Part shown: positions 33,809 to 44,000 of the stretch, one piece after another
Layout: every line of letters begins with the position of its first letter
Position numbering within the stretch: position 1 is the first letter of the stretch
NCBI RefSeq assembly: GCF_002013915.1
Contig: NZ_MBTF01000034.1
Location: 468,321 to 532,320 of the forward strand
DNA length: 64,000 nt
DNA from: Mucilaginibacter pedocola
Lineage (GTDB): Bacteria > Bacteroidota > Bacteroidia > Sphingobacteriales > Sphingobacteriaceae
Reading direction: 5' to 3'
Position numbers and translations under genes: made by a program
The notes under the pieces: model-generated
What the model was told of the DNA's origin: nothing
Databases searched by the model: none
What the model saw: only the letters and a program-made list of their open reading frames with translations

Positions 33809-35188
33809 ATGAAGAAAACGACCACTTCTTTTTTAGCAATATTCCTGATCGTGGCTGCTGCCTGCCGAAGGGATAACACAAATGACATCAAACCGGGTAC
33901 AGAGGCCAGTACCAGCCGTGATACATTGGCTTTGAGTACCGTGGAAAATTGGCATAACGCCATGGCATCATCTACCCCTATAAGGACTAATAACACCTCC
34001 GCTCCCTCTTTCCGCCTTGCCGATGCTTCTATAGACTGGAGCCAGGCTGTGTCAATGCCCTCCACGGCAAGCAATTATTGGCTGATTGCCATGAAAGGCA
34101 CTCCGACATTCCAGGGCGTGGGGCAAGGTTACCGCAAGATCGCTTTTTATGCAGACAAGCATCACACCCTGCATGCAAGGATACTGGAATTCATCCCGGA
34201 TGCCAATTGGCTTCAGCGGCAAAACCATATTACTCCCGCAAATTACACAGGGAGGATTTTTGTATTTGATGAAGCTTATAACCTTTTGGGCGGGCGGATA
34301 TTTTCAGAGGGAAAAAGTATCGGTGAAGCTAAACCGGCAAAAACTAATGATATCCAGCCATCCATACACATTAATAACCTTCAGCCTACCACTGATTGTT
34401 ATTGGGTGGATCATAATTATATTAACGGTGAAGGCGTACTGGTTATCTACTCAGAACAGATCTGTACGACGACCTACACCGACATTGATGGCCCGTACGG
34501 CGGCATGGACCCGGGTGGTTCATCCGGCGGTTTCGACCCCGGCCATGGCGGCTATGCCACCCCTCCGGCCGATAGCAGCGTCCCTTCCGTTTCCAACCTT
34601 CCCGGGGAGGAGAAGCCCGGAATCAAACCAAGACAACTAATGGATTGCTTCAACAACGTTCAGGATGCAGGGGCAACAATGTCCGTTACCGTTTACGTAC
34701 AGGAGCCCCAGCCGGGCACTTACTTTAATATCGGCAAGAACAGCGTTGGGCATACCGCAATAGGGCTAACGAAAGCGAACGGCAGTAATAGTATAACACA
34801 GGTGGTAGGTTTTTACCCGGATGCCACCGGAATGGACAAAATGCACGCACCATCGAAAATCGTGGATAACAGTATTTTAGATTATAACGTAAGCATTACC
34901 TTCAATGTAAATGCAGTAAATTTCCGGCATATAATAGATTACATTTCCTCCCCACCTGTCACCTATGACCTAACCCAATTCAATTGTACTAATTTTGTGA
35001 TCGAGGCCTGCCTGAAAGGCGGGATCATCTTGCCTGATGCCACGAATACAGTCGGACTTTCAGGCCCTGGCGGGGCGATGACCGCACAAACACCTGCGGC
35101 TTTGGGAGCGAATCTTGAAAAGATGAATGGAGATAATATAAATAAAAATGGTGGAACTGCGCCATCAAGCAAAGGTGCGTGTAATTAA
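33809..35188 (+). CDS. Lipoprotein with permuted papain-like (NlpC/P60-type) domain
   Basis: 459 residues: a lipoprotein signal peptide (KKTTTSFLAIFLIVAAACRR, lipobox AAAC), about 200 residues of secreted low-complexity/beta sequence, a Gly/Pro-rich linker, then a C-terminal domain with candidate catalytic H315 in SVGHTAIGLTK and C393 in YDLTQFNCTNFVIEACL. The His-before-Cys order and the NCTxF box are those of circularly permuted papain-like proteins, seen as toxin tips of some Bacteroidota Rhs proteins and as NlpC/P60 relatives that act on peptidoglycan or acyl groups. It follows the Crp/Fnr gene by 6 bp and precedes a small membrane protein by 5 bp, which could be its immunity or partner protein. 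Confidence 0.72.
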   Translation: MKKTTTSFLAIFLIVAAACRRDNTNDIKPGTEASTSRDTLALSTVENWHNAMASSTPIRTNNTSAPSFRLADASIDWSQAVSMPSTASNYWLIAMKGTPTFQGVGQGYRKIAFYADKHHTLHARILEFIPDANWLQRQNHITPANYTGRIFVFDEAYNLLGGRIFSEGKSIGEAKPAKTNDIQPSIHINNLQPTTDCYWVDHNYINGEGVLVIYSEQICTTTYTDIDGPYGGMDPGGSSGGFDPGHGGYATPPADSSVPSVSNLPGEEKPGIKPRQLMDCFNNVQDAGATMSVTVYVQEPQPGTYFNIGKNSVGHTAIGLTKANGSNSITQVVGFYPDATGMDKMHAPSKIVDNSILDYNVSITFNVNAVNFRHIIDYISSPPVTYDLTQFNCTNFVIEACLKGGIILPDATNTVGLSGPGGAMTAQTPAALGANLEKMNGDNINKNGGTAPSSKGACN

Positions 35189-35193
35189 GAACA

Positions 35194-35520
35194 ATGAAAA
35201 AAACACTTATAGTAGTAATCTGTGTATTGGTGTTGACCAACTTACCGATTTTCGATTTTTTTCTTAAAGAAAATTACACCTATTCAAACATCGATGGGAG
35301 TTTCATTTATAGTGAAGAAAGCGGGAAAGGACAGTCTTTTAAAACTTGCTTAATGCGATACGGTTACTTTCTCTGCCAGCACCCGGAGAAAGATAAAGGC
35401 GACAACAACCTGTACCGAACATTCACCATCAAACCCTGGCGTTTTTGGGAGTGGGCCGACTTCATATTCCAACATGAACGATTTGCTTTGCCGTACAAAA
35501 GGACGCGCGAAACTAAGTAA
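35194..35520 (+). CDS. Small membrane-anchored protein after the papain-like gene
   Basis: 108 residues with an N-terminal transmembrane or signal-anchor segment (KKTLIVVICVLVLTNLPIFDFF) and a soluble periplasmic part with two Cys (KTCLMRYGYFLCQHPE) and several Trp (KPWRFWEWADFIFQ). It starts 5 bp after the papain-like lipoprotein gene, so it is co-transcribed with it. The size, anchor and position fit an immunity protein that would protect the periplasm; the family is not recognised. Confidence 0.65.
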   Translation: MKKTLIVVICVLVLTNLPIFDFFLKENYTYSNIDGSFIYSEESGKGQSFKTCLMRYGYFLCQHPEKDKGDNNLYRTFTIKPWRFWEWADFIFQHERFALPYKRTRETK

Positions 35521-36180
35521 TGAATGTATAACTGTCTGTCAATTTCGGTGGTATGGTGGTTCCGAACGTGAAGTTACAAGTGATTCCCCCGGTAAATCTC
35601 CAATGATCTGTCTCGGTTAACGTAAATGTACCGGAAGTGGTTAGGGTGCCCAATAGCGTTTTTGTAGCCGCAGCATAGACCAGGCGGTAAGGTACCTGAT
35701 GCGGCTACTGAATACTTACCATAGCCCCGTAGGAAGTTGAAATTTATACTACATGGCTTTCAGCGGAGTAAAATTGTAGGTTAAGAAAAAAACACTCTGC
35801 TCTAAGCAATAATGTAACGGCAGGGATAGCATCCGGCGAATCTAATTCAGTATAATTTTTATTGCTTTGCAGTTTCTGATCCAATAATCCGGAAGACTTA
35901 AGCGTCAGCCTACCCGAAATGACAACCCTATTTTCCCGCCCTATAAATAAGTAAGGCCCGGCATGAAAAAAGGCCGGTTATTGCCACAGTTGTACTTACG
36001 CCGAGGCTCCCTCGTAACCTTACAACACTTAACGATTCTCTGTAAAAATGCATTGAAGGGGCCACGGATACCAGTGCCTGAGAACCGCGATCGGCCGTCA
36101 GAACCTGCCGGTGTGTATCATCAATGTTTTGATGATAATAAGTTTGGACCAGGAAATTGGCATTTCCGAAATTCGTAAAA

Positions 36181-36230
36181 GCACGAGTAGGGCACGCGAT
36201 TGCCAACGGTACATACTCGCGCAAGAGGGG
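36181..36230. repeat. Hairpin repeat family A, degenerate copy
   Basis: Starts GCACGAGTAGGGC and ends ATACTCGCGCAAGAGGGG; the inverted ends GCACGAGTA / TACTCGCGC are those of the other copies at 36481, 59024, 59095, 60015 and 60170. This is the most diverged copy. Confidence 0.6.
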
Positions 36231-36413
36231 TCGGTAGAGAGCATCGGAAGTACGCACAGCACTTTCGTAATGGCCGAGATAAAGAATACGCAAAATATCT
36301 TTTTCTAAAAGCGGTGGAAGTTGGAGTTAACAGGTGCCGGTTTTTCTTCGCCCCAATCTATCAATACCCGGTGTATCGTCATGCCATAGCACACTATAAG
36401 TTTTCTTCATTTT

Positions 36414-36438
36414 AGGCCGAAGTTATAAACTTCGACCA
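36414..36438. repeat. Palindromic repeat family B, copy 1
   Basis: AGGCCGAAGTTATAAACTTC then GACCA: an inverted repeat of about 11 bp. A near-perfect second copy lies at 59937-59961, in both cases preceded by TTCATTTT and followed within about 55 bp by a family A hairpin. Confidence 0.6.
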
Positions 36439-36480
36439 GCGGGGGGCGGTATATCATATAGAAAGCTGCCGCCGTTAACT

Positions 36481-36533
36481 TAGGCACGAGTACGCCGCGC
36501 TATTGCCAACCCTGATACTCGCGCCAGAGTGGG
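36481..36533. repeat. Hairpin repeat family A
   Basis: TAGGCACGAGTACGC at the left and ATACTCGCGCCAGAGTGGG at the right form the inverted ends of an about 53-bp hairpin element. Confidence 0.7.
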
Positions 36534-36741
36534 ACGGAAAGGCTCGAAATTAGTTTTTTACAACTTTCATAAACAAGAAAGTCAATTGAAATTGTTTCCA
36601 ATTGGCTTAATGCACATGTTTGATATTCAGTATACTTACAAGAATCGCCAACTATTTTTCATCCCTACCATCTCGTAGAACATTAATAAAAATTGGCAAA
36701 TTTACTCTGTCTTATCCGCCCTATGACCAAATGTTCGGTAT

Positions 36742-37347
36742 TTATCTAAACCTAGTTACGGGTAAGACATTAACCTGTACTGAATTGAGGCTGTCATAAA
36801 GAAGCACATCTTGCTTTGAATAGTCGATCGTATCTAGACGGTTAGTATTTAAAAACAATTTACGATAATAATTGACCTGTACGACATTGAGGTGTTTGGG
36901 AATGTCAAAAACTAATCTAGTGATATATGAAGCCCCGGATTTTATTTCTCTAATACCATGTATTTTGAATTGATTATAAAAATTGACCTGACTCTTGATC
37001 TTAACTGTTGTATCTGGTGAGACACCATCTATCTTTTTTGCTGTATAAAATTCGAACGGGAATACTTTACTGTACTTATAAAAATAGGTCACCCCATATT
37101 TTTCCTTGTTGACAACGCTCATATACAGTGTATCGGTATTTGATGTAAAATCAACTTCATAATCTTCTGGAATATAGATAACGCTATCCGAGTTATTTAC
37201 GATTTTGACATGTAGTGTATCGTTGTCCACTAAACATACTATTTCAACTTTCTTTCTCTCAGGGTACTTCTTAATGGAGAAATAACCACAGGAATAAAAA
37301 GCAAAGATTAATAACAAGTTAAATAGCGTGAAAATTGGTTTTCTCAT
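36742..37347 (-). CDS. Putative lipoprotein, immunity candidate for metallopeptidase Rhs
   Basis: 201 residues with a lipoprotein signal peptide (RKPIFTLFNLLLIFAFYSC, lipobox YSCG) and a beta-rich soluble domain (VEIVCLVDNDTLHVKIVNNS, VIYIPEDYEVDFTSNTDTLY) that looks immunoglobulin-like. It starts 4 bp after the stop of the Rhs gene with the metallopeptidase tip, the standard place for an immunity gene. Composition is AT-rich compared with the Rhs core. A lipid-anchored immunity protein would act outside the cytoplasm, which fits a toxin that attacks the envelope or periplasm. Confidence 0.7.
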   Translation of the reverse strand: MRKPIFTLFNLLLIFAFYSCGYFSIKKYPERKKVEIVCLVDNDTLHVKIVNNSDSVIYIPEDYEVDFTSNTDTLYMSVVNKEKYGVTYFYKYSKVFPFEFYTAKKIDGVSPDTTVKIKSQVNFYNQFKIHGIREIKSGASYITRLVFDIPKHLNVVQVNYYRKLFLNTNRLDTIDYSKQDVLLYDSLNSVQVNVLPVTRFR

Positions 37348-37351
37348 AAGG

Positions 37352-40300
37352 TTATGGAGCTAATGTACTTTCAACGTGCCATGGATCAAATTTCCTTAAG
37401 GGTATCGGGTTTCCATTAATATCTCTGAGATCGTTTCTTATTTCATTTTCATTATTAATCGAATTACCCTTAGTTGAGCCAAAAATAATTGGAAAAGCAT
37501 GCCCAACGAATTCGTGCATAAGGATTAAAGAAGCATCATCTGGTACTGGTAGATTGTTTTCACCACGTATATTGTAATTAGGATTACCCGAAATAGTTAT
37601 TACCGGATCACTAGCGACCTTGTTCCTACTATCATTTGCAGGCCCCACGGTCAATTTACCATTAGTGGACGTTACACCGCCACCAGCATCGATATCAACT
37701 GACTTTTCCTTACCATCCTTGCCTATAAACGACTGTCCAATTGCCACGGTAACGGTTTTGTCATTCTTAATAGCATTATTGATCTGCGTAGAATACTTTG
37801 CAGAACCATTTTTATTTATTGCGGCACCTTTTTTAGGCTGCAAGTAACCATTTTTATCAAATTCATATTGTGTTTTAGATCTAAAATTAATCAAGCCCAA
37901 AATTTTGGAACGCTGCCCAATGATTGGTGCTTTAATTTTTGTTGGAGCCATCCCATCCGGATCAATAAACTTGATCGGATTATCAAATCCATAGTTATAT
38001 ACTGAATGACGCCTCATTTTCTCCGCCAATTGGTCTATGCTTGCCCACCTGCCTATCGTTGGGTCATAGAACCTTGCGCCGTAATCGTACAGCCCCAGGC
38101 TCTCCTGTAACTCTTTCTTGTTGTAAAGGTAGTTATTTTTAGGGCTGGTGCTGGTGCTGCCGGGCGTTTCCAGGCCAAAGGGGTAATAATCGTTAGTTTG
38201 CACCAAACGTGCTACGCCCGTGCCCGTGTCGAAGCTTACCCGCGTGTTGCCCAAATGGTCGCTTAAGCTGTATTCATAGTTATATGCCGTGGTGCCGTTT
38301 GGCAAGGCCCTGCCCTCTTCGGTCTGGATAAACGTAATGCTTGGCGTAGCGCCGTCGTATTGGATGCCGCCGATGTATTCGGTTGCTGCTGTACCGATAA
38401 CACGCCTAAGCTTCTGCCCGGCAGCATCGTAAGTATAGGTAGTGCTTTTACCCGTGAAGGTTTCGGGCAAGTTAAGCAGGTTATAACTGATACCTGTAAT
38501 AGATTTACTCGCATCACTTTTCAGGTTGCCGTTAGCATCATAAGTATAAGCCTGATTAAACCCTGCGGTTAACCCCGCGTTATTGCCCGAGCCATCGCTG
38601 ATCGACTGCAATTGGTTGGTTGCATTCCCTGCAGAAGTATAGATATAAATGAGATCATCCGTGAGCGTGCCCGCCTGGTAGCGTTTGAGCGCAGTGATAT
38701 TGCCCATCAGGTCGTAGCTGATGCCGTTCTCGTGGTGGCTCAGCGTCGAATTACCGCCTTTCAGCCTGTTCAAAGCGTCGTAGCTATACGTATAGCTTTT
38801 GCTGTTGGGCACCGCTTCGGTGCCCCAGCTTTGGCTGGCAATATTGCCGTTGTATTGGGCAGAAGGCGTTATGCCGCTGACATTATTAATGCTGTTGTAT
38901 TGCAGGTATTCTTCAAACAATGGAGCCGTGCTTTTCTGCAGCCAGCCGCGTTCGTTATAATCATAAGCCACGTCCTGCTTATAGCTGGTGCTGTCCAGGC
39001 TGTGCAGGTGTTTCTTCCACAACTGCCCTAATTCGTTATATTCTGATTTGGACAACAATACTTTGGCATCAGCTGCCAAAGCCCCGTTCTTCAGTTGCTG
39101 CCAGCTGCTCAGCTTGCGCCCCATATGGTCATAGTGCCAGGTGTTGCTTACCGTCAGGCTTAAGGCTTTATCGTTGCCTGCGGCATTTTTGGTAAAGTGC
39201 AGGCGCGTGGCAGAGGTGGGCTGGTCGTTGAAATTATAGGTAGTGCTTATCTCATCGTAATTGTACTTGTTTAACCCCGTGGTGCCGCCCAAATAATGCT
39301 GCTTATAAGTTTTGGTATTCCGTCCTTCCCGGTCATAGTAGTTCACGCTCCAAAGGGTGTCGGGCACTGCATTGCCTATCGTGTTCAACACCATTACCTT
39401 AACTGCGGTTGCCAGGCCTTTTGGCCTGGCTAAGGCCTTAGCAGGGGCTACTGCATATGGCTTTGAGGCCAGGCCAGGCACGTCCGAATAGTTATCATAA
39501 TAGCTGATGGTTAAGGCTTTGCTGATGGCAGGGTAGCTGCTGATGGTATAACCGGTAGCTGTATTCGCTTGGTTGGGCGTATCCCATTGTGGTTTGCTGT
39601 AAACGCTGTCTTTCAGGGTATTTAAGGGGATAGCGCTGCCCGCATTCCAGAGCGCTGTCAGGATTACCCTGCCCAGTGCATCGTACTTGGTTGCCGTCCA
39701 TTGGTTGGACGCACGCTGGTTGGCATCCTGCGCCAATACGGGTTGGTCCAGCCTGTTGTATACCACATATTCCCAGCCTTTGCCAGGCAGCTTCTTTTGC
39801 GTAAGGCGGTTGCGGCTGTCGTAGCGGTACTGGTAGCACAAGTTATCCAGCACGGTTTGCGAAGGCAGCCCGGCATCAGCATTGCTCATCGGTGTGAGCA
39901 CATACGCCAGGTTGCCCAGGTCATCGTAAACATAATAGGTACTCAGTACCTGGAAGGCGGGAGTGCCGCCCGGTACATAATTGAACAGCCGCTTTAAAAG
40001 CACCCGCCCTTCTTTGTCTTTATACTCCTCCACCGTACCCGCGCGCTGGTTGTTCTTATTGTTTTCGTCCCGGGTAACAGTAACTGACAACTCATTGGCA
40101 TCATACCGCGCCAGGTTGCCGCTGCCTAAAGCAAGCGTACGGCTCTGGTCGCTGTTAATGGTGCTGATGTAGTAACGGGCCACCCAGCGCGAATTCAAGG
40201 TGTCTGATAAAGCGGTAATATTGTTAAGTAAATTGGCAATTTTGATGGTGTGCCCGGCGGTACTGCCATCGATGGGCTGCCAGTCTGCCCCGGGAGCGCC

Positions 40301-40990
40301 CTGCTCAACTACCCTGTCAAGCGGAGAGGCCTCGAATTTGCTCAGCGAGAACGATGGCGTAAGCCCGCCGGATATGGGTATGGCAACAACGCCCGGCGCA
40401 TTCCACGTTACCCCCGAAGGGTTGTTGTAAAACGAGGCCTGGTCCGTCAGGGCACTGGCTTTAAAACTGCCGGCAAGCGTGTCTTTCGAGGCATAGGCAA
40501 GGTACTTTTTGGCTTCCCGCCCGTATTCATCATACGCTACCGGCTGCACGATGTCCCTCGCCGTCGGGGAGCCTTTAACCTGTACCGTTTGGATAGGCCG
40601 CCCAAGCCCGTCGAAATATACCACCGTTTGCATCAGCCCGCAATTGGATAGGCTTGACAGCATCTGGCCGGAGGTGATGCCTCCTGTACGGGGCTCCGAG
40701 GTTATAATATAATTCTGGTTTTGGCTCGGTTTGACAGACAGGATCTCGCAGCCCTCCTGCTTGATAAAAAACTCCAGGCTGCTGCTAGGCCCCGCCTGGA
40801 AATTAACCCCGGGGTTAAGCGTAATGCTGGTATAATTATAATACGAACCTGCCGCAGGTGTCGTCGTATACACCTTCTGCGGCGTTACTAACGTTTGTGC
40901 CTTTGATGACTGGAAGCAAAGCACCGCAGCCATCATAAATAATCCGTTAACCGGGTACTTTTTCAGCTTTAATAAGGTTTGAATGTTCAT
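37352..40990 (-). CDS. DUF6443/Rhs-repeat protein with metallopeptidase toxin tip
   Basis: 1212 residues: signal peptide (about residues 14-31, NGLFMMAAVLCFQSSKAQ), DUF6443 (VVYFDGLGRPIQTVQVKGSP), YD repeats and Rhs core end (NYLYNKKELQESLGLYDYGA, RFYDPTIGRWASIDQLAEKM, NPIKFIDPDGM). The tip of about 190 residues carries ASLILMHEFVGHAFPIIFGS with H1159/E1160/H1164 and NNENEIRNDL downstream, matching the Tox-MPTase type of zinc metallopeptidase toxin (HExxxH plus an E/N third-ligand region). It follows the SpvB/TcB-like gene by 14 bp, so the two form a split Rhs pair, and a lipoprotein gene follows by 4 bp. Confidence 0.87.
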   Translation of the reverse strand: MNIQTLLKLKKYPVNGLFMMAAVLCFQSSKAQTLVTPQKVYTTTPAAGSYYNYTSITLNPGVNFQAGPSSSLEFFIKQEGCEILSVKPSQNQNYIITSEPRTGGITSGQMLSSLSNCGLMQTVVYFDGLGRPIQTVQVKGSPTARDIVQPVAYDEYGREAKKYLAYASKDTLAGSFKASALTDQASFYNNPSGVTWNAPGVVAIPISGGLTPSFSLSKFEASPLDRVVEQGAPGADWQPIDGSTAGHTIKIANLLNNITALSDTLNSRWVARYYISTINSDQSRTLALGSGNLARYDANELSVTVTRDENNKNNQRAGTVEEYKDKEGRVLLKRLFNYVPGGTPAFQVLSTYYVYDDLGNLAYVLTPMSNADAGLPSQTVLDNLCYQYRYDSRNRLTQKKLPGKGWEYVVYNRLDQPVLAQDANQRASNQWTATKYDALGRVILTALWNAGSAIPLNTLKDSVYSKPQWDTPNQANTATGYTISSYPAISKALTISYYDNYSDVPGLASKPYAVAPAKALARPKGLATAVKVMVLNTIGNAVPDTLWSVNYYDREGRNTKTYKQHYLGGTTGLNKYNYDEISTTYNFNDQPTSATRLHFTKNAAGNDKALSLTVSNTWHYDHMGRKLSSWQQLKNGALAADAKVLLSKSEYNELGQLWKKHLHSLDSTSYKQDVAYDYNERGWLQKSTAPLFEEYLQYNSINNVSGITPSAQYNGNIASQSWGTEAVPNSKSYTYSYDALNRLKGGNSTLSHHENGISYDLMGNITALKRYQAGTLTDDLIYIYTSAGNATNQLQSISDGSGNNAGLTAGFNQAYTYDANGNLKSDASKSITGISYNLLNLPETFTGKSTTYTYDAAGQKLRRVIGTAATEYIGGIQYDGATPSITFIQTEEGRALPNGTTAYNYEYSLSDHLGNTRVSFDTGTGVARLVQTNDYYPFGLETPGSTSTSPKNNYLYNKKELQESLGLYDYGARFYDPTIGRWASIDQLAEKMRRHSVYNYGFDNPIKFIDPDGMAPTKIKAPIIGQRSKILGLINFRSKTQYEFDKNGYLQPKKGAAINKNGSAKYSTQINNAIKNDKTVTVAIGQSFIGKDGKEKSVDIDAGGGVTSTNGKLTVGPANDSRNKVASDPVITISGNPNYNIRGENNLPVPDDASLILMHEFVGHAFPIIFGSTKGNSINNENEIRNDLRDINGNPIPLRKFDPWHVESTLAP

Positions 40991-40993
40991 TTC

Positions 40994-41001
40994 GGTTTAG
41001 G
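40994..41001 (-). promoter_or_regulatory. Shared leader motif CCTAAACC
   Basis: On the minus strand AAACCTAAACCGAA lies directly before the ATG at 40990, inside the 14-bp gap to the upstream Rhs gene. Its presence within an operon argues for a role in translation rather than transcription initiation. Confidence 0.45.
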
Positions 41002-41004
41002 TTT

Positions 41005-44000
41005 TTATTGCCCCTGGTAATGGTAATCCATATGCTTAACGATATTCCCGTCCTGGTCTTTGGTATCTGCCAAACGCTGGAAGCCGTCGTACTCAAAATA
41101 GGTGGTTTGCCCTTTTGCATCAGTTTGGCTCGTCATGCCTACCAGGGGGTCGTAGGTAAATGTCGACATCTGCGCGTCTGATGGGTATATCCGGATATCA
41201 TCGTAACCGCCGCCGGTATCCGCCCCCGTTAGCGTAAAGCTACTCCCCGTGTAAGCTTGTTCTTCTTTATAAACCCACACGCCTCCGCTCCGGTACCAGT
41301 AGCTGATCACGTAGCTCCGGCCGTTGGGCTTTGCCCAATTTACCAGGTTATTGGTAGAATATTTCCGTCCGGTATGGCCTGCGCCGCTTACCGTGCTCCC
41401 CGCCGTGCTTTCTTCAAATCCTTCGTAATAAAACTCTGTGCTTAAAGCGTTCGTAGCCACAGCGATTGGGTATTGGTTACTATACCCCCATTTATAGCCG
41501 CTAACAGGCGCATCTGCCTTTTGCTGTTCCAATATATTGCCATAAGCATCATACTTATTGAATTTCACCCGTGGTTCTACCGCATTATTAGCAACCTGCC
41601 CGTCTACCGTTTGCGGGAGCAATAATGTACTGTTCCCAAACCAGTCGTTATAATTGATGTTGGCAAGTTCCAGCTGGCTGCTGTTCTTTAGCTGCTGGGC
41701 ACTGACGACGGAAGCGACCATATTCCGGTTCAGCAGCTTTTGGTAAACATTCGTGCCGGATGCCAGGTCATGCGGGTATTTGGTAACGCTGGAAAGCATA
41801 TCCCCTTTGCTGTTAAAGGTTTGCACTTTCGTCGGTAGCGTATGCGTTAAATCATCATAAGAGAGGTTCTTTACCTGCACGAACTTATTACCCAGGTCAT
41901 CGTAGGTCGTATCCGACTCCGTTTGCAGGAGCATTGCGCCTGTGTAGGACGGGGTCCGGCCAATAAAGAAATGTGTTTTGTAATTGTTTTCAGGGCCTAT
42001 GTACGCCTGTCGGGTATGGACGGTATCCTGTAGCTCAGAGCCGCTGCCCAGTTTAATGTATAGCGGCTTTATTTTTAGCCCCCACAACGTGTCCCGGCGA
42101 AAAACGTTGTAGTCGAAATTTTTGATGGATACGGGTGTAAATGCCGATCCGTTAGATTTATAGGTGCTTTCACTCGCCAACAAGCCATTTTTCCAGGCGT
42201 TCGAAGTCAGCCAAATACCGATGAGGCCATAATCTGTCACGGGTAGCGCAGCCTGGTCATTGTAAACTCTATAGGCGAATACGCTCTTGCCGTTTGGCTG
42301 GCCCAGGCTGTTGACTTCAGTTTTGGTAACTGCACCGTAAACAACGGGGCTGCCACTAAATTGCGTGGCCGGGTAAATACTTTTGGTGTGGTAAATGATA
42401 CTGTTATCGCCCAAAGATAACGAACAACCGGACGAACCCGCCTCGCCAAGCTGACAAACCAACAAGCGGTAAAACACATTTTCATAATTGATCAACAAAT
42501 AGGCCGCATCGGTCATTAAGGTACCAAGCCCGTTGTTACCATATTGATAGGTTTCTTTACCGATAAAGCTGTTATTGGCGTCGTAATTGGTGATCGACTT
42601 GATACGTAACCCGCCACCGAATTTGACGTTGACACCGCTAACCGGGATACGCCAGGAAACCGTGCTTTGCGCCGATACGTTCGAATTAACTGTATAAATA
42701 TCGGTGGTCATTACATAGGTATGGCCGACAACAAGGTTTAACGCGATTGTTCCGCTATCATAGCTTTGGCTTGGGTTATTAACATTCGATTCAAAAAAGA
42801 CCTGTTGCCCGGTTGTTTGGTCGACCAGTTTCGCTCTTGGCCGGTCGGTGACGTTAGGGTAATTGTAGGCAGACAAAACCACCCGGTAGGTAAAGTTACT
42901 TTGGTTTGCTAAAACCGTAAACGAATAGGTATTAGTGCTTTGGACGCTGCCATATGCGTTGCAAACTGCCGATTGTGTTTGTGTGGACTGGTAGCTGACA
43001 GGGTATTGGTGCGGTTCGAAATCAAAAACTGTATAGCCTTTCGTCGGGTATTTGATGCTTTGCAACATGCAGGCCTGCATCGAGTTGCCCGTCGAGTCGG
43101 GATCGGTATTCGCTTCCCCAAAGGTGTAATAAATATTTTTCCATAACACCCTCTGCACAGGCATTGATGTTGTGTTATTGAATTTACCGTTATTATACCC
43201 CCACAGATCCTGCCCGAAAGACTCATTAGGCGCTATCGGTGTGTTGTTATAAGTCATCTGATAGGTTTGTGCTTTAAGCGCAGGAGAGGCTACGGGCAGA
43301 AAAGCAACAGAATCCAATCTTAAGCGGTAATTACGGTAATCGGGGGTAGCACCGCTAACCGGGTTACTGTAAAAATAGGATTGATAGAGTTTAACACTTT
43401 TATTGAGCTGGTAACTTCCGTTTAGCTTTGCATAAACTTTCACGCTGTCCAGCCGCATCTCGGCCGGGCGGTCTGTACGGTCCAAAACATTTTTAAAAGT
43501 AACCTTCCCGCCACGCCAGCTGATCTCTTTCGGAAATAATTCCAATGTATGGGCTATCTGAGATACTGATGAATTCTCGCCGTTGGCAGATACCAACTGG
43601 GAGGGTGATTCTTCATTGGGCTTATTACCGATCGTGTATGTAAAATTCCAACTGCGTTCTATGCTTCCGGAACTGCTTTGGTAGGTAAAATAAACGGTAT
43701 CGGCCATATTGGGCGCGATCAGTTTTGACAAGCGGTAAGTACTGGGGTAATTGCCCGGGCCCGATGCACCTATGATTTCGGTCCGCTCCTGTTGGTCGAA
43801 TATATAGGTTACGCCTTTTTCATCTGTGATCTTAAAATTCCCCGCAATTCGTTCGATGCGGTTATTGGTTACCGGGATCTGCATCGCGGTGCCATTCTGC
43901 CGGAAAATAAATTTTCCGCTGCTCCCGTTCAGCGTGTAGGAATAAACGTCCGGCTCTGTATCGTTTAAATTGTCCCTCACGCCAAGTATAAACTCAGCAA

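Larger units (their letters stand above)
35521..36741. other. Gene-poor 1.2-kb stretch with hairpin repeats
   Basis: No intact gene. A minus-strand frame at 35928-36293 runs through one of the repeats and is judged accidental. On the minus strand 35520-35760 can be read as a broken beta-rich sequence (YRLVYAAATKTLLGTLTTSG, then TFTLTETDHWRFTGGITCNF), which may be the end of a decayed secreted protein. Three repeat elements lie at 36181, 36414 and 36481. Confidence 0.45.

Noticed and set aside
35928..36293. 121-residue minus-strand frame
   Set aside because: It reads through a family A hairpin repeat and has no recognisable domain.
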